NCBI GenBank assembly: GCA_028285105.1
Contig: JANQQE010000030.1
Span: 186,001-250,000 of the forward strand
From: Alphaproteobacteria bacterium
Lineage (GTDB): Bacteria; Planctomycetota; Phycisphaerae; UBA1845
Direction: 5' to 3'
Length of the DNA stretch: 64,000 nucleotides
A program made the position numbers and the translations under genes. Shown here piece by piece: positions 35,326-45,001 of this stretch (its first letter is position 1; the number at the start of each line of letters is the position of its first letter). The notes beneath the pieces are model-generated. The model searched no databases. It saw nothing but the letters and a program-made list of their open reading frames with translations, and was not told where the DNA came from.

Positions 35326-37092
35326 ATGGCACGGGGACATACCTTTCATTTTGGCTTTTGTTTGCTGATCTCGCTGACCGGCTGCACGGGTGAGTTTCTG
35401 AAGTTCAAATGGGACTTCAGCGAGGACAAGCCCGATGTCGAAGAGGGTTTCGTCGATGCGAACGTCGAGGGCATTTCCAATTCCAAGTCGTACGTTGATA
35501 CGATTGCCCAACAAGGCTACGTTGAAGGATTGCGAAAGATGCGCGTTCGCGGTTACGGCCTCGTTGCCGGGCTCGGTACAACCGGTTCGGCTGAATGCCC
35601 AAAGAATGTTCGTAGCCGTCTCATACAAGAGATGTACAAACGTCCGGAGTTTTCGCGTCAGGGGCTCCGACCTGCGCCCGTCTCGCCCGAAGACGTGCTT
35701 CGCAGTCTCGACACTGCCGTCGTCGTCATCGAAGGCGAGATACCTGCTGCAGCTCAAAAAGGCGACACGTTTGATTTGACGGTTCGAGCGTTGGCGGGAA
35801 CGCAGACGACTTCGCTTGCCGGCGGTTCGCTTTATACATCCGATCTTTTCATCTATCGCGAAAACGCAGCCGGCGGCGCCATCGAAGGTCGTGCGCTGGC
35901 GACAGCCTCAGGCCCCGTCTTCGTCAATCCCTTCTCAGGTGGTGACGACTACTCCGAGCGACAGATCGCCACCATGGAACGAAAAGGAATAATTCTTGGC
36001 GGAGGCAAAACCAACAGCGACCGCAGAATTCGATTCGTCTTGACGACACCATCATACCGTCGCGCCCGAATGATTACCGACACAGCCAACGCACGCTTTC
36101 CGGCACGTGGTGGCGTTGCCAAAGCCGAATCGCCATCAAATATCAACGTCCGAATTCCGCGCGCTTATGTGAACGATCCGTTTCATTTCCTCGCGCTGTT
36201 TCGCCATTTGTATACACCGAAGCGACCGGGTTTTCTGGAAACGCGTACGCAGGAATTGGCCAAGGAAATTCTCGATGCGGATGCACCGCATGCCGATATC
36301 GCAATCGCGTGGGAAGGGATTGGGCGAACCGTTCTGCCCACCATTCAGAATCTCTACACCCATGAGAGGCCGCACGTTCGATTCTACTCTGCGATCACCG
36401 GAATGCGCCTAGGCGATGGGTTGGCCGTCGACGTGGTGGGCGAATTTGCACTGAATCCCGAAAGTTCGTATCGCTTGACTGCGATCGATGAACTGCGAAA
36501 TGCCGACGATTCGTACCGCACATCGGTCGTACTCCGACGTTTGCTCAGCGACAAAGATCCGCGCATTCGCATCGAGGCGTATGAAGCGCTGCTGCCCAGA
36601 AATGACGAAATGATTCAGACGGCGAAGGTCGGCCGCAACAATTTCATGCTCGACAAGGTGGATGCGCCGGGTCCCAATCTGGTCTATGTCCGGCGCACCG
36701 GAGACCAGCGAATCGCCTTGCTTGGCAACGGTATGTATTGCATTCCACCGGTTTTTTATCAGGATCCGAGGAACCTGATTACCATCAACGCGGAGGAGGA
36801 CGACCGAAAACTCACACTCATCCGCCGGGCAAAATTCAGCGATCGCATTTCACCGCCATTACCTGCCGACCTTGAATTGGACCGACTGATCGACATGTTG
36901 GGCGACGATCCAAAAGGCGAAAGCGAAGACGCCATTCACGGATTGGCCCTCGACTATGCGACCGTCACCCGAACGCTGCACGATCTTTGCGAAACCGGCG
37001 AAATCAACGCCAAGTTCATGCTTCAACGCAATACCACCACCGAGATGTTCGGACCGATGTCCACGTCGGGTCGCAGCGAATCGGATTTGTAG
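35326..37092 (+). CDS. FlgI-like (flagellar P-ring domain) lipoprotein without flagellar neighbours
   Basis: The 588-residue product starts with a lipoprotein signal (FGFCLLISLTGC, Cys near residue 19). Residues 65-190 match the P-ring family: VRGYGLVAGLGTTGS near 75, VVVIEGEIPAAAQKGDTFDLTVRAL and TTSLAGGSLYTSDLFIY, then GRALATASGPVFVNPF. In FlgI the same order is LIGYGLVVGLNGTGD and a DVTVSAIGDATSLRGGTL strand. The C-terminal 250 residues are unlike FlgI and include a HEAT-like helical pair (LLSDKDPRIRIEAYEALLPR). GGAG stands before the ATG. No other flagellar gene is in the window, so a non-flagellar outer-membrane role is possible. Confidence 0.8.
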   Translation: MARGHTFHFGFCLLISLTGCTGEFLKFKWDFSEDKPDVEEGFVDANVEGISNSKSYVDTIAQQGYVEGLRKMRVRGYGLVAGLGTTGSAECPKNVRSRLIQEMYKRPEFSRQGLRPAPVSPEDVLRSLDTAVVVIEGEIPAAAQKGDTFDLTVRALAGTQTTSLAGGSLYTSDLFIYRENAAGGAIEGRALATASGPVFVNPFSGGDDYSERQIATMERKGIILGGGKTNSDRRIRFVLTTPSYRRARMITDTANARFPARGGVAKAESPSNINVRIPRAYVNDPFHFLALFRHLYTPKRPGFLETRTQELAKEILDADAPHADIAIAWEGIGRTVLPTIQNLYTHERPHVRFYSAITGMRLGDGLAVDVVGEFALNPESSYRLTAIDELRNADDSYRTSVVLRRLLSDKDPRIRIEAYEALLPRNDEMIQTAKVGRNNFMLDKVDAPGPNLVYVRRTGDQRIALLGNGMYCIPPVFYQDPRNLITINAEEDDRKLTLIRRAKFSDRISPPLPADLELDRLIDMLGDDPKGESEDAIHGLALDYATVTRTLHDLCETGEINAKFMLQRNTTTEMFGPMSTSGRSESDL

Positions 37093-37147
37093 TTTCGCGA
37101 TTCGATTCGCGACTCGCCATAATCGTCGGCTTCGATAAGATGCGTGG

Positions 37148-38080
37148 ATGAAGAGCAAGGAAGGCCCACGCGCATGGATGGTATACGCATTGGCGCGGTG
37201 CGTTTTGGGCCTGCTCCGCTGCTTTCCCGTCAGTTGGAATCTTTGCACTGCACGCCTTTTCGCCAATCTTTGGTGGCGCTTGATTCCACGTCATCGCGAA
37301 CGGGCGATCGGTCATGTGCGTTTGGCGCTGGGCAAAGACCTTACCGACGAGAAGGTCGAACAGATCGCCAAAGACTCCTTGAAGCAATTGACGATGTTTG
37401 CGATTGACTTCGCGTTTGTCCCTCACTTGATTAACGAATACAACTGGCGCAACTACGTGCGGCTGAACAACATGAGCGATGCCCTGCGATTGCTGCTTGA
37501 AGAAAAAGGTGCGCTGCTTCTCACCGGGCATTTCGGCAACTGGGAATTGGCGGGCTACCTGCTGGCGATGTTCGGTTTCGATGTCACCGCGATCATGCGC
37601 CCCCTCGACAACGTGTATCTCAATCGCTACGTCGTCGACATGCGAAAGCGCAAGGGCTTGGATTTAGTCGACAAAAAAGGAGCAACATCGCACGCCGAGG
37701 AAATTCTCAGACGGGGCGGCGCACTCGGATTCATCGCCGATCAAAATGCCGGGCGCAAGGGACAATTCGTAGAATTCTTCGGCGTAGCCGCATCGACTTA
37801 CAAATCGATCGGGCTGCTGGCCATGATGCACGATGTGCCCATCATCGTCGGTTATGCCAAGCGAATCGGGAACCGGCTCAAATACGAAGTCGGTGTGGAA
37901 CGCATCATCACGCCTTCAGAGTGGAAGTCGCAAGACAAGCCGCTGCCCTGGATCACACAGGAATACACAAAGGCAATTGAGGCTGCGATTCGTCGGGCAC
38001 CGGAGCAATATCTTTGGATTCATCGCCGTTGGAAGTCGCGTCCGCGTAAAGAAACCAACCCACCACCGTTGCCGGCCTAG
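37148..38080 (+). CDS. Lysophospholipid/lipid A acyltransferase (LpxL/HtrB family)
   Basis: The 310-residue protein has a hydrophobic N-terminal segment (MVYALARCVLGLLRCF) and the acyltransferase catalytic motif HFGNWE (GALLLTGHFGNWELAGYLLAM, near residue 127), the HxxxxE variant found in LpxL/LpxM/HtrB enzymes. GFIADQNAGRKGQFVEFFG resembles the conserved second block, and QYLWIHRRWKSRP the C-terminal block. These inner-membrane enzymes transfer acyl chains to lipid A precursors or related lipids. It is 55 bases after the FlgI-like gene on the same strand. Confidence 0.9.
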   Translation: MKSKEGPRAWMVYALARCVLGLLRCFPVSWNLCTARLFANLWWRLIPRHRERAIGHVRLALGKDLTDEKVEQIAKDSLKQLTMFAIDFAFVPHLINEYNWRNYVRLNNMSDALRLLLEEKGALLLTGHFGNWELAGYLLAMFGFDVTAIMRPLDNVYLNRYVVDMRKRKGLDLVDKKGATSHAEEILRRGGALGFIADQNAGRKGQFVEFFGVAASTYKSIGLLAMMHDVPIIVGYAKRIGNRLKYEVGVERIITPSEWKSQDKPLPWITQEYTKAIEAAIRRAPEQYLWIHRRWKSRPRKETNPPPLPA

Positions 38081-38249
38081 CGCGTTATACTCACGATGCA
38101 AGCCAATTCTTGACCTTCCGCGTTGCCGTCCTACAATCGCCTTCGTGACAGGATCATTGGAAGATCGGAGCGACCGATCAGCCGAATAGGATCAGGACGT
38201 TTTGACAATTGACGCAGTTTGAAGACGTCATTTTAGCGAAGGAATCAAC

Positions 38250-38591
38250 ATGGCAGGCGCAGACACATTTGAATTCACCGACAGTAACTTCGAGCAGGAA
38301 GCGTTGCAAAGCGATCAACCTGTGCTGGTCGATTTCTGGGCAGAGTGGTGCGCTCCATGCAAAGCGCTCGGGCCAACGATCGATTCGCTGGCAACCCACT
38401 ACAAAGACAAAGCCGTCATCGGCAAGCTCAACACCGAGGACAACACTCAGGTTCCTGCGAAGTACGGTGTCAGCGCCATCCCAACCGTGATTCTCTTAAA
38501 GGGTGGCGAGATCGTCGAAAAGTTCGTCGGCCTGCGCGGCGAGAAGGATTTTAAGGACGCGATTGACAACCTGCTGGGGCAGACCGCTTAA
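38250..38591 (+). CDS. trxA: Thioredoxin
   Basis: The 113-residue cytoplasmic protein has the active site WAEWCAPCK at about residues 31-39 and cis-Pro in GVSAIPTVILLKGGE. This is the classical thioredoxin motif and length. AAGGA precedes the ATG. It presumably works with the TrxB encoded at 24.5 kb. It is 169 bases after the acyltransferase gene and followed by a strong hairpin. Confidence 0.97.
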   Translation: MAGADTFEFTDSNFEQEALQSDQPVLVDFWAEWCAPCKALGPTIDSLATHYKDKAVIGKLNTEDNTQVPAKYGVSAIPTVILLKGGEIVEKFVGLRGEKDFKDAIDNLLGQTA

Positions 38592-38620
38592 GCAGATATG
38601 ACGATCGCTTCAATCAATGT

Positions 38621-38677
38621 ACGGCTCGCAGAGTCTTGGCAAGGTGAAAATGCCATGGCCCTGTGAGCCGTGTTCTT
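38621..38677 (+). terminator. Terminator after trxA
   Basis: ACGGCTCGCAGAG pairs with CCCTGTGAGCCGT with two mismatches, enclosing a loop with its own smaller pairing, and is followed by TGTTCTTT. It begins 29 bases after the trxA stop and lies before the convergent CDF gene, so it may serve both. Confidence 0.6.
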
Positions 38678-38686
38678 TAATTCGAT

Positions 38687-39658
38687 TCAATGCGCTTCGA
38701 CTTTGCTGTCTACGTTTGGAGCGCCACGACCTGTGGCTTGTTGACGTCGGTGGGCGGTGTACGACTCGGCTTCGATGAAGACGCGCCGAACGGTGGGGAT
38801 CGCCGACCGGATCTTCATGTTATATTCGTTGATCGTGTCTTCGACATTGCTGCTGGACAGCGATTGTGCGAAATCAAGACTCAGGTTGACGAGGACATGT
38901 TCCGGACCCATTTGAACGGTAATCAATTCGTTAACGGATTCGATGCGGTCGTCGTCAGCAATGATCTTGCGGATTTTTTCGTCAACCTCGGGGTCGGCTG
39001 ATTCGCCAATGAGCAGGCTCTTGGTTTCCCACGCCAGAAAACACGCCACCAGCGTTAGAATCAGTCCGATGACCATCGTCGCAGCCCCGTCGAAATAGAC
39101 AATTCCGGTTATATGCCCCAACAAGGTGCCGATGAAGGCGACGATCAAGCCCGACAGAGCCGCAGAATCCTCCAACAAGACAACAAAAAGCGTCGGGTCC
39201 TTGCCTGCGCGGGCGGCTTCTATGTATCCGCGATCGCCTTTGGCCTCGCGAAACGCAACAAAAGCCAACCACCAAGCCCAACTCTCGAACGCCATCGCGA
39301 TGATCAGCACAATGTAGCTGACGTTTACGTTTTCGATCGGGTGAGGATGCAGTATCCGCTTCACGCCATGGTAAAGCGAAACACCTGCACCGACGGCGAA
39401 TACGAGCAACGCAACGACGAACGACCAGAAGTAGACTTCCTTACCGTAACCGAGCGGAAAGTCCTTGTTGGCTGGCTTGTTGGACTGCCTGATGCCCCAG
39501 AGCAGGAGCAACTGGTTCATCGTGTCCACGACGGAGTGAATCGCCTCGGCCAGCATCGCACCTGAATGCGTCATGGCCGCCGCAATGAACTTGGTCACTG
39601 CAATTCCGGAATTGCCAATCGCCGCCGCATAAATAACTTTCTTGGAACCGCTGGCCAT
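38687..39658 (-). CDS. Cation diffusion facilitator transporter (SLC30A9-like)
   Basis: The 323-residue inner-membrane protein has six hydrophobic segments and a C-terminal cytoplasmic domain. TM2 carries the HxxxD metal site (LAEAIHSVVDTMNQ near residue 40). In TM5 the usual HxxxD is replaced by LEDSAALSGL, as in SLC30A9/ZnT9-like members of the family. CDF proteins export Zn, Mn, Fe or Co by proton antiport. The C-terminal domain (ESVNELITVQMGPEHVLVNL) is conserved. It is convergent with trxA. Substrate is not predictable; a zinc uptake operon occurs at 58.7 kb. Confidence 0.9.
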   Translation of the reverse strand: MASGSKKVIYAAAIGNSGIAVTKFIAAAMTHSGAMLAEAIHSVVDTMNQLLLLWGIRQSNKPANKDFPLGYGKEVYFWSFVVALLVFAVGAGVSLYHGVKRILHPHPIENVNVSYIVLIIAMAFESWAWWLAFVAFREAKGDRGYIEAARAGKDPTLFVVLLEDSAALSGLIVAFIGTLLGHITGIVYFDGAATMVIGLILTLVACFLAWETKSLLIGESADPEVDEKIRKIIADDDRIESVNELITVQMGPEHVLVNLSLDFAQSLSSSNVEDTINEYNMKIRSAIPTVRRVFIEAESYTAHRRQQATGRGAPNVDSKVEAH

Positions 39659-39831
39659 GAGCGGGATTATAGCGAACGAAGCAAAACGTGCAGCAAGAGA
39701 TTCTGCAACTTGGAACCGCGCGAACGCTCACCGGCGGAAGGATTCAAATATTTTTGGCGACAAATCGAATGCAACTGCGTAATGTCATTACACGTAGTGC
39801 AAAGGTCAGGAAATCAAGGAAGGAAACGACT

Positions 39832-40074
39832 ATGTCATTGATCTGGTTTCTATTGATCGGGCTCGCTGCCGGATGGCTGGCTGGTCAGATCCTAAAGGGC
39901 AGCGGTTTCGGCACGATGGGCAACCTGATCATCGGCGTCATCGGTGCGTTCGTAGGTGGATTACTGTTCGACCTTCTGGGGATCGTCGCCCTTGGAAAGC
40001 TGGGAAATCTGATTTCCGCAACGGTCGGGGCGATCGTCTTGCTCTGGCTTCTGGGTGCGATCAAGAAAACCTGA
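39832..40074 (+). CDS. GlsB/YeaQ/YmgE family small membrane protein
   Basis: The 80-residue product has three hydrophobic segments with glycine-rich turns: LIWFLLIGLAAGWLAGQI, GNLIIGVIGAFVGGLLFDLL and LISATVGAIVLLWLLGAI, the transglycosylase-associated (GlsB/YeaQ) pattern. The start at 39832 is chosen because AGGAAGGAAA lies just upstream; the longer open frame starting 48 codons earlier is unlikely. The family is stress-associated in several bacteria, with no known activity. Confidence 0.93.
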   Translation: MSLIWFLLIGLAAGWLAGQILKGSGFGTMGNLIIGVIGAFVGGLLFDLLGIVALGKLGNLISATVGAIVLLWLLGAIKKT

Positions 40075-40102
40075 TTCGCTTAAGCGACGAATCGACTGGC
40101 GG

Positions 40103-40387
40103 CTACAAACCCTTTTTAACCTTGGAAACGACTTTGCCATTGGCGAACGTCACAGTGATCCCTTCTTCGTCGCTTCCCCAGTGCATGACTTTTCCGGAAA
40201 GTTCGACATCACCGACCGCCACACCTCCGCCTCCCTCGACTTCACCACTACCGAGGATCGCTTCTACTTCATCAACGGTCATTCCGGTGTTGATTTTGTC
40301 GTAGTTTTCCTGCGAGACTTTGGAACACCCGACTAGGGCAAACATCCCGAAAGCGATCGTGAGCGTTAGAGCGGTTTTCATTCGCAT
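40103..40387 (-). CDS. Small lipoprotein with SmpA/DUF3862-like domain
   Basis: The 94-residue product has a lipoprotein signal (TLTIAFGMFALVGCSKV; Cys at about residue 21). The mature part, YDKINTGMTVDEVEAILGSGE, then a Gly-rich stretch and WGSDEEGITVTFANGKVVSKVKKG, matches the small outer-membrane BamE/SmpA-like fold of DUF3862. Such domains bind or scaffold outer-membrane complexes; function here is unknown. It faces the GlsB-like gene (convergent, 28 bases apart). Confidence 0.85.
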   Translation of the reverse strand: MRMKTALTLTIAFGMFALVGCSKVSQENYDKINTGMTVDEVEAILGSGEVEGGGGVAVGDVELSGKVMHWGSDEEGITVTFANGKVVSKVKKGL

Positions 40388-40486
40388 ATTGGTAGCTTTC
40401 CTAAATTAATTCGTTGTAATTCACGACTCGATGCTGGTATCAGTAATGCCAAAATTGCTATACCCACGATTAGAAATGCCTCGTCA

Positions 40487-43402
40487 TCATTCGTCAAGAA
40501 TAGCGTCCGCAAGATATTCGACAACGTGCCTGGGTTTGGCGTCGGTATGGTGTCTGATCTGGCATCGACAACTGAATCCCGAAACGGCAATCGACGCATC
40601 GCCACTTTCTCGAATCGCCGGGAAGAGTCGCTGTTCACCGACGGCTTGTGCCACGTCGTAATGTTCGACTTCGTGTCCGAACGAACCAGCCATCCCGCAG
40701 CAACCACTGTTGATTTCCGTCGCATCACCGCAAACCGTTTGCAACGCGGCTATCGCGTCTTCCGTGCCATAGAGTGCCTTTTGGTGGCAGTGACCGTGAT
40801 ACCGAATCGATTCGATCGCCCCTTCGCGGAATCGCAGCCGATCCGGTTCATCTTCGATTAGCTTCGCAACGAACGACTCCAGCATCATCGCGCTCGAAGC
40901 GATTCGATTGGCGGCTTTGTTGCGGACGAGTTGCGGCAATTCGTCGGTCAGCGCCGACACGCACGACGGTTCGACGCCAAGAATGGGTATGCCCTGGTGG
41001 GCGAAATTGGCGAGCGAATCGACATTCTTCGACGCCAGCAACTGCGCCTCAGCCAACAACCCCTTGCTGATCATGGGGCGTCCGCAACACGATGTCTCCG
41101 GACAAAGCACACGATACCCAAGCGATTCCAACACCTTAACTGCCGCCATGCCAACTTGCGGCGTATGATGATTTGTCCACGTATCGACGAACAAGACCAC
41201 GCATTGCTGTCCGTTTTTCTTCGATTCGCTCGAAGCGTTTCTGTGGCCTTCGAACCAATGACGAAACGTCTGCCGGACAAATCGCGGTGGTGGGATGCGA
41301 CGATCGAAGCCGTAACGTTTCTCCAAGAATCGCCTGACCGGTGCGCTGCGAATGATCCAATTGCTAAGCGGTGCGAATCGACTTCCCCACTTCGCCAACC
41401 CGACCGAATCTGCGATAAACCGCGAACGTCGTGGCACACCCTCGCGCCGATGTTTCGCCGACTGCCATTCCGATTTCAGTTTTGCAATGTCCGTTCCGGT
41501 TGGACACTCGGTTTTGCACGCTTTGCAACTCAGGCAGAGATCGAAGACTTCGTCGAGCGCCGGGTCGGATAGACCGTCGAGCATGTCGCGATTGGAAAGT
41601 GCGATGCGTAGTGCGTTGGCTCGGGCTCGTGTGGTGTGCGTTTCATCTCCCGTGGCCATGTACGACGGGCACATGGATCCGACGAGTCGCTGGCGACATT
41701 GCCCGACCCCGCTGCACATGCCTGCCAGCCCGGCCATCCCACCATGCTCAGAAAAATCGAGTGTCGTCTTGGGCGATTGCGATTCGAAATTTGCCCCGTA
41801 GCGCAGGTTCTCTGTCATCGGCAGCGGGTCAACGATTTTGCCCGGATTCAAAATGCCCTTCGGGTCAAACGTCTGCTTGATGCGTTTCATTGCTGCAGTG
41901 ATTCGCGGTCCGTACATTTTCGCCAACCAGCATGACCGCACGATGCCATCGCCATGTTCGCCCGTCATCGTTCCGCCGTATTTCAACGCGAGGCTGCTGA
42001 TTCTGTCGGCGACGCGATACATGCGGGCGACGTTATCGGCTTGCTTGAGATTCAAGACCGGGCGAACGTGCAAACATCCGACGCTCGCATGGGCATAGCA
42101 ACCGGCTTGCTCGACGCCCTCCTCATTGAGGATTTTCATGAAGTCATCGATGTAGTCGCGAAGTTTCGCCGGGTCGACAGCCGTGTCTTCGACAAACGCA
42201 TACGACTGATCGTCGCCGGGTTTGGACATGAGCAAACCGAGCCCGGCTTTCCGAACGTCCCAAACGTTTGCTTGATCGCCAGGCGAATTCATGACGGGGA
42301 ATGCGTAACCATCCGTTCGCGCTTCCAGGTCCTCCGAAAGAACAACGAGGCGTTCTTCAAGTCGACGCGCATCGTCGTCGTACATCTCGCAGATCAAGAC
42401 GGCTGCGGGATCGCCTTTGATCCACGCCCGCTTGCTGACCATCCCGGGGTTGTTCATTGCTGCCCCGACGATCAAACGATCGATCAACTCGACGGCGGCA
42501 GGGTTGTGTTCCAGAATGATGGGCGTTGCGCTGAGCGATGGCAGCAAATCTTCAAAGTGTGCGACAACGAGGCCTTTGTGCTTGGGCAAATCAATCAGTT
42601 TCAGCGTTGCGCCGACGACAACCCCAAGCGTTCCTTCGCTGCCGCAGATGAGCGTTTCAGCGTTAACGCGACCACCTTCACGTGATATCCTATCCAGCGC
42701 ATAACCGCCGTTGCGTCGGAAGACTTTCGGGAATCGGGCTTTGATCTCGTCGGCTTCTTCCTTGGCAACTGTGCGCAGGATCTGCTCGCATTCGAATGCC
42801 AACCCATTGTCGACTTGCGCCGCGCCGATCCCCCACTGCACGAGCGATCCGTCGGATAACACAACATCGAGACATTCGATGTGATCGCAGGTACGTCCGG
42901 AAGACACCGAATGTGCCCCACAGGAATTGTTTGCAATCATCCCGCCTATGTTGGCCCGACTGGACGTTGCGACATCCGGCGCGAACTGGAGACCGTGCGG
43001 TCGGAGCATCGCGTTGAGTTCGTCGAGGACAACACCCGGTTCCACCCGAACCGACTTATTGGCGACATCGACTTCGCCAATGCGATCGAGGTATCGTGAA
43101 CAATCCAGTTGAATGCCATGGTTGACCGCCCCACCAGCCAAACCCGTTCCCGCTCCGCGCGGTGTTACCGGAACGCCCAGCTTTGCGCAAATCCTGACCG
43201 TCGCCTCAACGTCTTCAACGGTTTTGGGAAATACAACGCCGTCTGGCATCATTTCATAGATGCTGGCATCGGTCGAATACAGCGCCCGCGAGAGTCGATC
43301 GGTGCGAACCTCCCCGTCGATCGCATTGGCAATTTCGCTCAGCGCACTAGCGGCTGGACTTGCAGAAATCGCGCTGTCATTGAGAACGTTAAGCTGCTTC
43401 AT
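40487..43402 (-). CDS. FAD-linked oxidase fused to Fe-S oxidoreductase (D-2-hydroxyacid dehydrogenase type)
   Basis: The 971-residue protein joins a GlcD-like FAD-binding half (residues about 1-500: PRGAGTGLAGGAV, CGSEGTLGVVVGATL, GEHGDGIVRSCWL) to a GlcF-like half (about 560-971). The second half has a Cys motif CLSCKACKTECPTGTD for a [4Fe-4S] cluster, another Cys set with MCPSYMATGDE, and two CCG-type motifs (PETSCCGRPM, NSGCCGMAGSFGHEV). This layout is found in YdiJ/Dld-II type enzymes that oxidise D-lactate or D-2-hydroxyglutarate and reduce an electron carrier. It is probably peripheral to the membrane. Exact substrate unknown. Confidence 0.93.
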   Translation of the reverse strand: MKQLNVLNDSAISASPAASALSEIANAIDGEVRTDRLSRALYSTDASIYEMMPDGVVFPKTVEDVEATVRICAKLGVPVTPRGAGTGLAGGAVNHGIQLDCSRYLDRIGEVDVANKSVRVEPGVVLDELNAMLRPHGLQFAPDVATSSRANIGGMIANNSCGAHSVSSGRTCDHIECLDVVLSDGSLVQWGIGAAQVDNGLAFECEQILRTVAKEEADEIKARFPKVFRRNGGYALDRISREGGRVNAETLICGSEGTLGVVVGATLKLIDLPKHKGLVVAHFEDLLPSLSATPIILEHNPAAVELIDRLIVGAAMNNPGMVSKRAWIKGDPAAVLICEMYDDDARRLEERLVVLSEDLEARTDGYAFPVMNSPGDQANVWDVRKAGLGLLMSKPGDDQSYAFVEDTAVDPAKLRDYIDDFMKILNEEGVEQAGCYAHASVGCLHVRPVLNLKQADNVARMYRVADRISSLALKYGGTMTGEHGDGIVRSCWLAKMYGPRITAAMKRIKQTFDPKGILNPGKIVDPLPMTENLRYGANFESQSPKTTLDFSEHGGMAGLAGMCSGVGQCRQRLVGSMCPSYMATGDETHTTRARANALRIALSNRDMLDGLSDPALDEVFDLCLSCKACKTECPTGTDIAKLKSEWQSAKHRREGVPRRSRFIADSVGLAKWGSRFAPLSNWIIRSAPVRRFLEKRYGFDRRIPPPRFVRQTFRHWFEGHRNASSESKKNGQQCVVLFVDTWTNHHTPQVGMAAVKVLESLGYRVLCPETSCCGRPMISKGLLAEAQLLASKNVDSLANFAHQGIPILGVEPSCVSALTDELPQLVRNKAANRIASSAMMLESFVAKLIEDEPDRLRFREGAIESIRYHGHCHQKALYGTEDAIAALQTVCGDATEINSGCCGMAGSFGHEVEHYDVAQAVGEQRLFPAIRESGDASIAVSGFSCRCQIRHHTDAKPRHVVEYLADAILDE

Positions 43403-43429
43403 GCGAGAAAGGATACGGGATCGGACCCG

Positions 43430-44221
43430 TCATGCCGAGAGATGTTTTTTCATTGCCTCGGTCAGCGCCGCCGAATTCTCCATCGTGGTCATGTGGCCGG
43501 CATCTGCAATGACGGTGAACGTGGCAGTCTTCAGCGATTGTGCGATCTGCTCCATGTCGGCTGGCGGCGAAATTGCATCTTCAGTTCCGACGATCACCGC
43601 TGTTGGCACGTCAATGTCGGCAAGCGTGTCACGCGAATCGGGACGGTTCGCCATCGCGTGCAAGGCGCCGATCACTCCTGCCGTCGATGACTTTGCCATC
43701 ATAGTCCTCAACGCTTTAACAACGTCCGGCTGACCCTTGAAGGTTTGGTCGGCGACCAGGTTGGGCATCATCCCGTCGATTAAAAAGTTGATGCCTTCCT
43801 TTTCCACACGATCAGCCGCATCGCGACGGCTGACTGCCTTCTCGGATGAATCGGGATCGGCGCGGGTGTCGATCAGCATCATGCTGGCGACGCGCTCTTT
43901 GTGCCTTCGCCAGAATTCAAACGTGACGTATCCGCCCATCGAAAACCCGACGATCGCCACCGGTTGATCGATCGACAGATGATCGAGCAGTGCGGCAAGG
44001 TCGTTGGCATAAACCTTCATCGAAACGTCGCCGACAGGCGGATCGCTTTCGCCGAATCCACGCAGATCCGGCGCAATGACCATGTGTGAGTTCGCGAGTG
44101 CGTCGATCTGATCACGCCACATCTCTCGATTCAATGGAAAACCATGAACGAGCAGCACGGGCTTTCCGCTTCCGGTTACTTCGTACGCCAGTTTTTGATT
44201 GTCGATCGTTAGAGTTGACAT
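43430..44221 (-). CDS. Alpha/beta hydrolase
   Basis: The 263-residue protein shows the oxyanion-hole HGFPLN (residues 26-31), the nucleophile elbow GFSMGG (Ser94), an acidic residue in GTEDAISPP and the catalytic His in DAGHMTTMENSA. It has no signal peptide. The sequence resembles 3-oxoadipate enol-lactonase and related small esterases, but these groups cannot be separated by eye. It is 27 bases upstream of the oxidoreductase stop codon on the same strand? No: it follows the glycosylase gene by 39 bases and precedes nothing closer, with the large oxidoreductase gene upstream of it in coordinates but transcribed after it. Confidence 0.9.
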   Translation of the reverse strand: MSTLTIDNQKLAYEVTGSGKPVLLVHGFPLNREMWRDQIDALANSHMVIAPDLRGFGESDPPVGDVSMKVYANDLAALLDHLSIDQPVAIVGFSMGGYVTFEFWRRHKERVASMMLIDTRADPDSSEKAVSRRDAADRVEKEGINFLIDGMMPNLVADQTFKGQPDVVKALRTMMAKSSTAGVIGALHAMANRPDSRDTLADIDVPTAVIVGTEDAISPPADMEQIAQSLKTATFTVIADAGHMTTMENSAALTEAMKKHLSA

Positions 44222-44260
44222 GGTCGTAAGTCTAACACAAAAACGCCAGGATGTTGTGAA

Positions 44261-45001
44261 TCACCGTTTCGGCAATCGGATTCCGAGTTCGGCGAATTGT
44301 TCGTTGGCTTGTTTCGCCCAGCCGCGGTTGGCGATCGGACTGGCAGGACTTGGATGAAGAATGCCGCCGACGGGGATGTCGATATCCTTAAGGACTTTCT
44401 CAGCGCGTTTCTGCGCGAACGCTCCGACGCCAACGACCATCCTGGGCGAGATCGACTCGATGGTATCGAACAGCGCGCGATCGCAAATATCCAACAGCGG
44501 TGTTCGTTCATTGGAGGGCAATTTGTCGGGCGTGCGATTGCGACCGGTAACTTCCAGAAAGATAAGCGGACAGTAATTGCAGATATAAAATCGCTTCAGA
44601 AAACGCCTTGGGCTCTTGAATGTATCCTTCGCCCAACCCCAAAGTCGCGCGCCGCTGACTTCGCTGCGATGGCATTCGAGCCCCAGCACCGGACGCTTGG
44701 GATGTTCTTCATCAGGTGTACCGATGACCGCATCGATCTTAAGCCAGTCGCGGACGGCGCCCACTTCGCCAAACGGTACGCCTGTCTGAGCCATGCCCCA
44801 AGGCCCCGGGTTCATGCCCAGCAGCACCGCCTCGACGTTGGACAGGTCGCACATTTCAACGAATGCGTCGAAAGATTCGCGAGCGTATTCAAGCGGATTG
44901 TACACGTACTCAACCGGCGCCCGGAACGTCAACTCCGCAAGTTCATCAACCAGTCGATCCGTGATGTCGCCGATGGTTGTCTTTTGTGCTTTGGTGGCCA
45001 T
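44261..45001 (-). CDS. SMUG1-type single-strand-selective uracil-DNA glycosylase
   Basis: The 246-residue protein has LGMNPGPWGMAQTGVPFGEV near residue 60, the SMUG1 motif with the catalytic Asn, and HPSPASPIANRGWA near residue 215, the DNA-minor-groove/His motif. SMUG1 enzymes excise uracil and oxidised pyrimidines from DNA. Members are known in vertebrates and scattered bacteria, including planctomycetes. The conserved segment PLIFLEVTGRNRTPDKL lies between the motifs. It is 39 bases upstream of the alpha/beta hydrolase gene on the same strand. Confidence 0.94.
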   Translation of the reverse strand: MATKAQKTTIGDITDRLVDELAELTFRAPVEYVYNPLEYARESFDAFVEMCDLSNVEAVLLGMNPGPWGMAQTGVPFGEVGAVRDWLKIDAVIGTPDEEHPKRPVLGLECHRSEVSGARLWGWAKDTFKSPRRFLKRFYICNYCPLIFLEVTGRNRTPDKLPSNERTPLLDICDRALFDTIESISPRMVVGVGAFAQKRAEKVLKDIDIPVGGILHPSPASPIANRGWAKQANEQFAELGIRLPKR

